Of a DNA stretch of 64,000 nucleotides, positions 60,040 to 64,000 are shown in pieces. The notes under the pieces were generated by a model that worked only from the letters and a program-made list of their open reading frames with translations, did no database searches and had not been told where the DNA came from. Made by a program: the position numbers and the translations under genes. Position 1 is the stretch's first letter. Each line of letters opens with the position of its first letter. Origin of the DNA: Sphingomonas colocasiae (GTDB taxonomy: Bacteria > Pseudomonadota > Alphaproteobacteria > Sphingomonadales > Sphingomonadaceae); assembly GCF_019880585.1 (NCBI RefSeq), contig NZ_JAINVV010000011.1, positions 124,001 to 188,000 on the forward strand. Direction: 5' to 3'.

Positions 60040-61368
60040 ATGGCGCGCGGCAAGACGCATGTGCCGCTGGACGTGCTGATCAACGGCCGCATGGCCGGCC
60101 GGCTGGAAAAGGCCGCCAGCGGCGCGATCGCTTTCCGCTATGACGGGGACTGGCTGGCATGGGAGCATCGCTTCGCGGTCTCGCTGTCATTGCCGCTCAG
60201 CCCGGCCCCCTATCGCGGCGCGGCGGTGGCGGCGGTGTTCGACAATCTGCTGCCCGACAGGGATGCGGTGCGCCGCCGCGTCGCCGAACGCATGGGCGCC
60301 GCAGGCACCGATTTCTACAGCCTGCTGGACGCGATCGGGCGTGACTGTGTCGGCGCGATGCAGTTCCTGCCCGAAGGCGGCGGTGAACGCGGCGAAGCCC
60401 GTGCGGAGGGCGAACCGGTCAGCGATGCGGCGATCGCGGCGATGCTCGCCGATCTGGCGCAGGCGCCGCTGGGGGTGGACCGGGATCGGGCGTTCCGCAT
60501 CTCGATCGCGGGCGCGCAGGAAAAGACGGCGCTGCTGCGCAGCGACGGGCAATGGCTCCGCCCCATCGGCACAACGCCGACGACGCATATCCTGAAGCCG
60601 CAACTGGGGCGGATCCCGAGCGCGGACGGCATGATCGACATGACCGACAGCGTCGACAACGAACATTATTGCCTGGCGCTGATGCGAGCCTTCGGCCTTT
60701 CCGTCGCGCGCACCGATATCGCCACCTTCGGCGCGCGCCGGGTGCTGGTGGTGGAGCGTTTCGACCGGCGCCGTCGCGACGACGGCACGATCCTGCGGTT
60801 GCCGCAGGAGGATTGCTGCCAGGCGCTGGGCCTGCCCCCGACGCTGAAATACCAGAGCGACGGCGGGCCGGCGATGCGCGACATATTGGGCCTGCTGAAG
60901 GGTGCCGACGATCCCGGCGCGGATCAGGCCGCCTTCTTCAAGAGCCAGATCCTGTTCTGGCTGATCGGCGCGACCGACGGCCATGCCAAGAATTTCAGCA
61001 TCTTCCTGCAGCCCGGCGGCGGCTATGCCCTCACGCCCTTTTACGACGTGCTCTCAGCACAGCCCGCCTTCGACAAGGGCGAGATCGCGCCGAACAGGTT
61101 CCGGCTGGCGATGTCGGCAGGGAAGAACCGACATTACCGGGTGTCCGACGTGATGGGCCGCCATTTCGTCCAGACGGGCAAGGCGGCGGGGCTTGGCGCG
61201 AACGCGATGCGCGCGGCGATCACCGACCTGCTCGATCGCGCGCCCGATGCGCCCGGACAGGCGCGCGCCGCGATGCCCGACGACTTCGCCGACGCCGTCC
61301 ACCAAAGCATCGCCGCCGCCATCGCCAACCGCCTGCCGCATCTGGCCGGCGCGCTCGAGGAACTGTGA
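60040..61368 (+). CDS. hipA: HipA-type serine/threonine kinase toxin
   Basis: 442 residues. N-terminal HipA_N region (VPLDVLINGRMAGRLEKAASG), then the kinase: RISIAGAQEKTALL (P-loop-like, contains the S that is autophosphorylated in E. coli HipA neighbours), HILKPQLG, DGHAKNFSIFL (catalytic D), TPFYDVLSAQ (metal-binding D). All key parts are present, so an active kinase is expected. HipA phosphorylates glutamyl-tRNA synthetase in E. coli, giving dormancy. Start at the ATG 2 bp after hipB. Confidence 0.92.
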   Translation: MARGKTHVPLDVLINGRMAGRLEKAASGAIAFRYDGDWLAWEHRFAVSLSLPLSPAPYRGAAVAAVFDNLLPDRDAVRRRVAERMGAAGTDFYSLLDAIGRDCVGAMQFLPEGGGERGEARAEGEPVSDAAIAAMLADLAQAPLGVDRDRAFRISIAGAQEKTALLRSDGQWLRPIGTTPTTHILKPQLGRIPSADGMIDMTDSVDNEHYCLALMRAFGLSVARTDIATFGARRVLVVERFDRRRRDDGTILRLPQEDCCQALGLPPTLKYQSDGGPAMRDILGLLKGADDPGADQAAFFKSQILFWLIGATDGHAKNFSIFLQPGGGYALTPFYDVLSAQPAFDKGEIAPNRFRLAMSAGKNRHYRVSDVMGRHFVQTGKAAGLGANAMRAAITDLLDRAPDAPGQARAAMPDDFADAVHQSIAAAIANRLPHLAGALEEL

Positions 61369-61530
61369 TCCCGGCTTCGATCGACGATGCGTCAGCATCT
61401 TCGAGATCGCCTATCATGCGCCGGGCACCGTCATTCCGTTCGGGCGACACCGGCGAAACCCCGTTCATGTTCCGGCCAGCGAGGCTGTGGTTGATGATCG
61501 GGGCCGGTTGAGACTTGCGAGGTGCAGATC

Positions 61531-62019
61531 ATGACACGTTTCCCTGGCTTGCCTGCCTTGGCGGCAGCGTCCGTCATCGCTCTCTCCGCCATGGGATCGC
61601 CCATATCGGCGGCGGACCGCGGATATCGCGCGCTCGCATATAGTTGCGCGGTTTTCGGCGGCGACGGCAAAGCCTTCGATACATTCGATATGGCCCTGAA
61701 GCCGCACGCGAACGGAGGCCTCGAATATGACGTCGAAATCACCTCACCGACGACCGGATCGCTGAAAGCGCCGACCACCGCCAAGGCCCTGGCCGGCGGA
61801 CACTTCGAAATCGTGAGCCGCCCGGCCGGCCCGAACGGCGAACCGCCCAGCGCCTCTTCGCCCAGAACCGGGATCAGGCTCGTTTTCGAAGACCTGCACG
61901 CCCGAAGCAACGGCTATGCGGTGATCTACAAGGATGGGCCATCCCCGCATTTCGAAGTCGCGGGCTATTATCCGGTCGCCGCCGGCATTTGCACGCCCTC
62001 TGGCGTGCCGGGATCATGA
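61531..62019 (+). CDS. Secreted hypothetical protein
   Basis: 162 residues with a signal peptide (ALAAASVIALSAMGSPISA). Cysteines in AYSCAVFG and GICTPSG. A beta-rich middle (NGGLEYDVEITSPTTG). Unknown family; lies downstream of hipBA and abuts the IS5-type remnant. Confidence 0.65.
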   Translation: MTRFPGLPALAAASVIALSAMGSPISAADRGYRALAYSCAVFGGDGKAFDTFDMALKPHANGGLEYDVEITSPTTGSLKAPTTAKALAGGHFEIVSRPAGPNGEPPSASSPRTGIRLVFEDLHARSNGYAVIYKDGPSPHFEVAGYYPVAAGICTPSGVPGS

Positions 62020-62144
62020 TATTCGTCCAAATTGCAGCCGATGCGGCTTTAAGGTTGGGAGACCCAGATGATCTAACGACCACCGGCCCGGCGCCTCAGA
62101 TCTGCGTGGCGCTTGCATTTGTGCACCATCCCTTAATCTCCATT

Positions 62145-62516
62145 TCATGCATTTGGTAAACTGGCACCGCAATTCGAGACAATGATCTCGATCCCCCTTT
62201 TTGCCGTCGCAGCCTGCTGGTGAGCGCGAACGGAGGTGCTGTCGATCATCTGGATGTCGCCGTGGTGGGCGGCGGTGATGGCGTCCATCATCCGATCCCA
62301 GAAGCCCGCCTTCGGCCATCGCACGAAGCGGTTGTAGCAGGTGGTGCGCGGGCCGCATCGCTCGGGCAGGTCACGCCATGGCGCACCGGATCGCAACACC
62401 CAGAAGATGCCATTCAGCACGCGCCGATCATCGACGCGCGGCACCCCTCGCGGCTTGTTGGGCAGCAGCGGCTCGATCACGCGCCATTCGAAGTCGGTCA
62501 GATCATATCGGCTCAT
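62145..62516 (-). mobile_element. IS5-family transposase fragment (orfA part)
   Basis: 123 codons matching the N-terminal part of IS5-group transposases: LTDFEWRVIEPLLPNKPRGVPRVDDRRVLNGIFWVLRSGAPWRDLP and MIDSTSVRAHQ, the DDE-containing start of the catalytic part. The rest (the orfB-type frame, seen briefly as KKGDRDHC in another frame) is missing, and terminal inverted repeats are not evident. It is an inactive remnant. Confidence 0.8.
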
Positions 62517-62593
62517 GCCAATGCTGAGTCAGATTTTCAGGCTATGCGAAAGCCCGACTGGCGCACGATCTGCCTTCTCGATACGAAGTTCGC

Positions 62594-63076
62594 ATGGCTC
62601 GGATGATGTTCTTTGCAATTGCGTTCTTTTATGCCGTAAGCAGCGTGCACACGGTTGCCGTTTCGCAGCCGATCCTTGCCCCTCCCGAGTTCGAGCGCAG
62701 CTTGGTGATCGTCCGAGTAGATCGGTTCCAATTTCAACCGGACGAGACCGTATCCTTCCCGAATAAGCCGGACGATTTCTTCCTTGGCGGTGTTTACCGA
62801 GCTAACTCTACGGCCTTGAAAACTCTATCGGGGCCTTCAATTAAAGGGCCAGTTGAGATCAGCTTGGCCGGCCTGCACATTGACCGATGGCGCAACGTAA
62901 AGCTGCTCATGGTTATCCGCAAAGACGAAGCGGGCAGGCTGTGGGCAGGACAGCAATGGGAACGGATCACGGACAAGATTTGCCTGTCCGATGATGAAAT
63001 CAGAACTTGGCAAATTGAACCGCTGTTTGCCTCGGCAAAGCGACGCGATGACGGATTTCAGTGCATTCGTAGCTGA
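62594..63076 (+). CDS. Secreted hypothetical protein, lower GC
   Basis: 160 residues with a signal peptide (FFAIAFFYAVSSVHTVAVSQ). The mature part has DETVSFPNKPDDFFLGGVY and KICLSDDEIRTW. Codon use is less GC-biased than in core genes, fitting transfer together with the IS remnant. A start three codons later is possible. Unknown family. Confidence 0.6.
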   Translation: MARMMFFAIAFFYAVSSVHTVAVSQPILAPPEFERSLVIVRVDRFQFQPDETVSFPNKPDDFFLGGVYRANSTALKTLSGPSIKGPVEISLAGLHIDRWRNVKLLMVIRKDEAGRLWAGQQWERITDKICLSDDEIRTWQIEPLFASAKRRDDGFQCIRS

Positions 63077-63102
63077 CGGTTTATGGGTTCACGGCCTAAT
63101 TC

Positions 63103-63300
63103 ATGGCGACGGCAATCCCGTTCCATGAACCGCCTACGAAATGCGAACTCGGTGCCGATGGTAGTCAGTGGATGCTCGAACGCGCCAGCAACGGTGCTTA
63201 TGACTATGCCAACCGATGGTCACCACAAAACGGGTCGATGCGTGATTTTGGTATATTGGCCCTGCAACTGACCGGATGGAAACTCGAAGAGGTCTACTGA
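63103..63300 (+). CDS. Short hypothetical protein, possibly a C-terminal remnant
   Basis: 65 residues with GADGSQWMLE and a compact DYANRWSPQNG...DFGILALQLTGW end. The pattern resembles the C-terminal part of longer proteins (SQWxLE, RWSPxxG, LxGW), so it may be a fragment. A TAA lies in frame just before the ATG, so no longer version is possible here. Confidence 0.5.
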   Translation: MATAIPFHEPPTKCELGADGSQWMLERASNGAYDYANRWSPQNGSMRDFGILALQLTGWKLEEVY

Positions 63301-63340
63301 CTGCGAGCCTGCATAATCTCTCCAAACTGCGCCTCCCCCC

Positions 63341-63703
63341 TCACACCACTCCCATCCGCCGCAGATCCGCGATCACCCTTCGCACCTTGCGATAATCATA
63401 CATCCCGCACGCCCGCGCGATGCGGGCGAGGCTGACGGGTTCACCGGCGGCGGCGGCGGCCTGATACTGTTCGAGCACCTGGCGGCGGCGGGTGGTCATG
63501 ATGTTGGCGGGGCGGCCCCGGCGGCCGGGTCGGCTTGCCGTTTCCGCACCACTCTCCATCTTCCGCCCCTTGCCCCTGGCGTTCGCCGCGTTCGTCTCCT
63601 TCGCCGCCAATTCCCGCGCGACCGTCGCGGTCGCCATCTCCTCGGCGGAAAGGCGTTCCCCCATATCGTCCCGCGTCTTTCCCATGGTTTCCCATCCTTT
63701 CAT
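63341..63703 (-). CDS. Small DNA-binding-like protein
   Basis: 120 residues. A lysine/arginine-rich middle with a GRKMESGAETASRPGRRGRP segment is followed by a C-terminal helix-turn-helix-like part (PVSLARIARACGMYDYRKVRRVIADLRRMG). The ATG overlaps the stop of the upstream gene (ATGA); an ATG at 63685 with AAGGA is the alternative. It could bind DNA near a replication or plasmid-type locus. Confidence 0.65.
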   Translation of the reverse strand: MKGWETMGKTRDDMGERLSAEEMATATVARELAAKETNAANARGKGRKMESGAETASRPGRRGRPANIMTTRRRQVLEQYQAAAAAGEPVSLARIARACGMYDYRKVRRVIADLRRMGVV

Positions 63704-64000
63704 GGCGTGCCGCCCGCATTGTCCCGGTTGCGGTAGCGGGCGGCCTGGTGGAGCAAGCTGTCGAGCGTGGCGGCGGCGGCCGGGGTTTCGCCCGTCCGGC
63801 CCGCACGCCCTGCCCCGCCGCGTGATGCCGGGGCGGCGTTCAGCCGGCGCGGGATCCATTCGACGGGGTTGCTGATCGCGCGCTCCCGCGCGTCGATCAG
63901 CGCGGCCAGCACGGCGGCGTCGCCATGCTGTTTGCGCCAGCGGCCGACGATCGATCGTGCGGCGCGCGGCTGGTGCCCCGAAGCGGCCAGGAGCGTGACG
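63700..64000 (-). CDS. C-terminal part of a gene cut by the right edge, replication-protein-like
   Basis: About 99 codons run in from the right edge. The visible piece ARSIVGRWRKQHGDAAVLAALIDARERAISNPVEWIPRRLN resembles the C-terminal region of phage or plasmid replication-type helix-turn-helix proteins. A glycine/alanine-rich tail follows. Coupled by ATGA to the next small DNA-binding-like gene. Confidence 0.55.
   Translation of the reverse strand, partial: VTLLAASGHQPRAARSIVGRWRKQHGDAAVLAALIDARERAISNPVEWIPRRLNAAPASRGGAGRAGRTGETPAAAATLDSLLHQAARYRNRDNAGGTP

Noticed and set aside
1-64000. CRISPR arrays
   Set aside because: No regular short repeats with unique spacers were seen on either strand.

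Overview
The window is high-GC DNA with strongly GC-biased third codon positions. It looks like a chromosome segment from an alphaproteobacterium, most likely a sphingomonad (family Sphingomonadaceae). This is inference from gene style: a Fur-type box next to a TonB siderophore receptor and a PepSY reductase, short secreted or membrane orphans typical of that family, GGAACCGG-type dispersed repeats, and proteins whose mature ends read EIVVTA. No rRNA or ribosomal operon is present to confirm it.

Layout. 0-11 kb: a putative protease inhibitor, a lipoprotein, a 56-residue protein behind a perfect FNR-type box, membrane proteins, an M13 metallopeptidase, a PaaI-type thioesterase, a P-loop kinase-like protein, a hexapeptide acetyltransferase, a cold-shock protein and an AhpD-like protein. 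11-20 kb: secreted orphans, a Fic protein with a repeat-rich operator, then a Fur-box-controlled TonB siderophore receptor with a PepSY membrane protein. 20-30 kb: rifampin ADP-ribosyltransferase (Arr), an alpha/beta hydrolase, a 1263-residue RTX/filament-like exoprotein, GFA and GST enzymes, and a TPR protein divergent from an AraC regulator. 30-45 kb: an MHYT-PAS-GGDEF-EAL protein, a KdpD-like protein with no kinase domain, a LytTR regulator, a SnoaL/carboxymuconolactone/DUF3237 cluster, two tRNA genes, a methyltransferase, a YkgJ-type protein and a second GST. 45-53 kb: a patchy accessory zone of orphan genes, some clearly lower in GC, including a barstar-like protein and one gene remnant. 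53-64 kb: an FMN-binding glutamate-synthase-domain protein, a decayed TIGR03032-like gene, a second hydrolase, a tandem pair of secreted paralogues, a hipBA module behind four evenly spaced operators, a truncated IS5-family element and the edge of a possible replication or plasmid/phage-type locus.

Genes that plausibly work together: the TonB receptor with the PepSY protein (ferric siderophore uptake and reduction), hipB with hipA (toxin-antitoxin, autoregulated), the SnoaL and carboxymuconolactone-type genes (overlapping stop and start), GFA with GST (same strand, 26 bp apart), and several ATGA-coupled pairs. The rest is a mosaic of single genes separated by dispersed palindromic repeats. 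The most interesting signals are the two multi-copy operators (fic and hipBA), several duplicated-and-decayed gene fragments, and families of secreted paralogues without known function.
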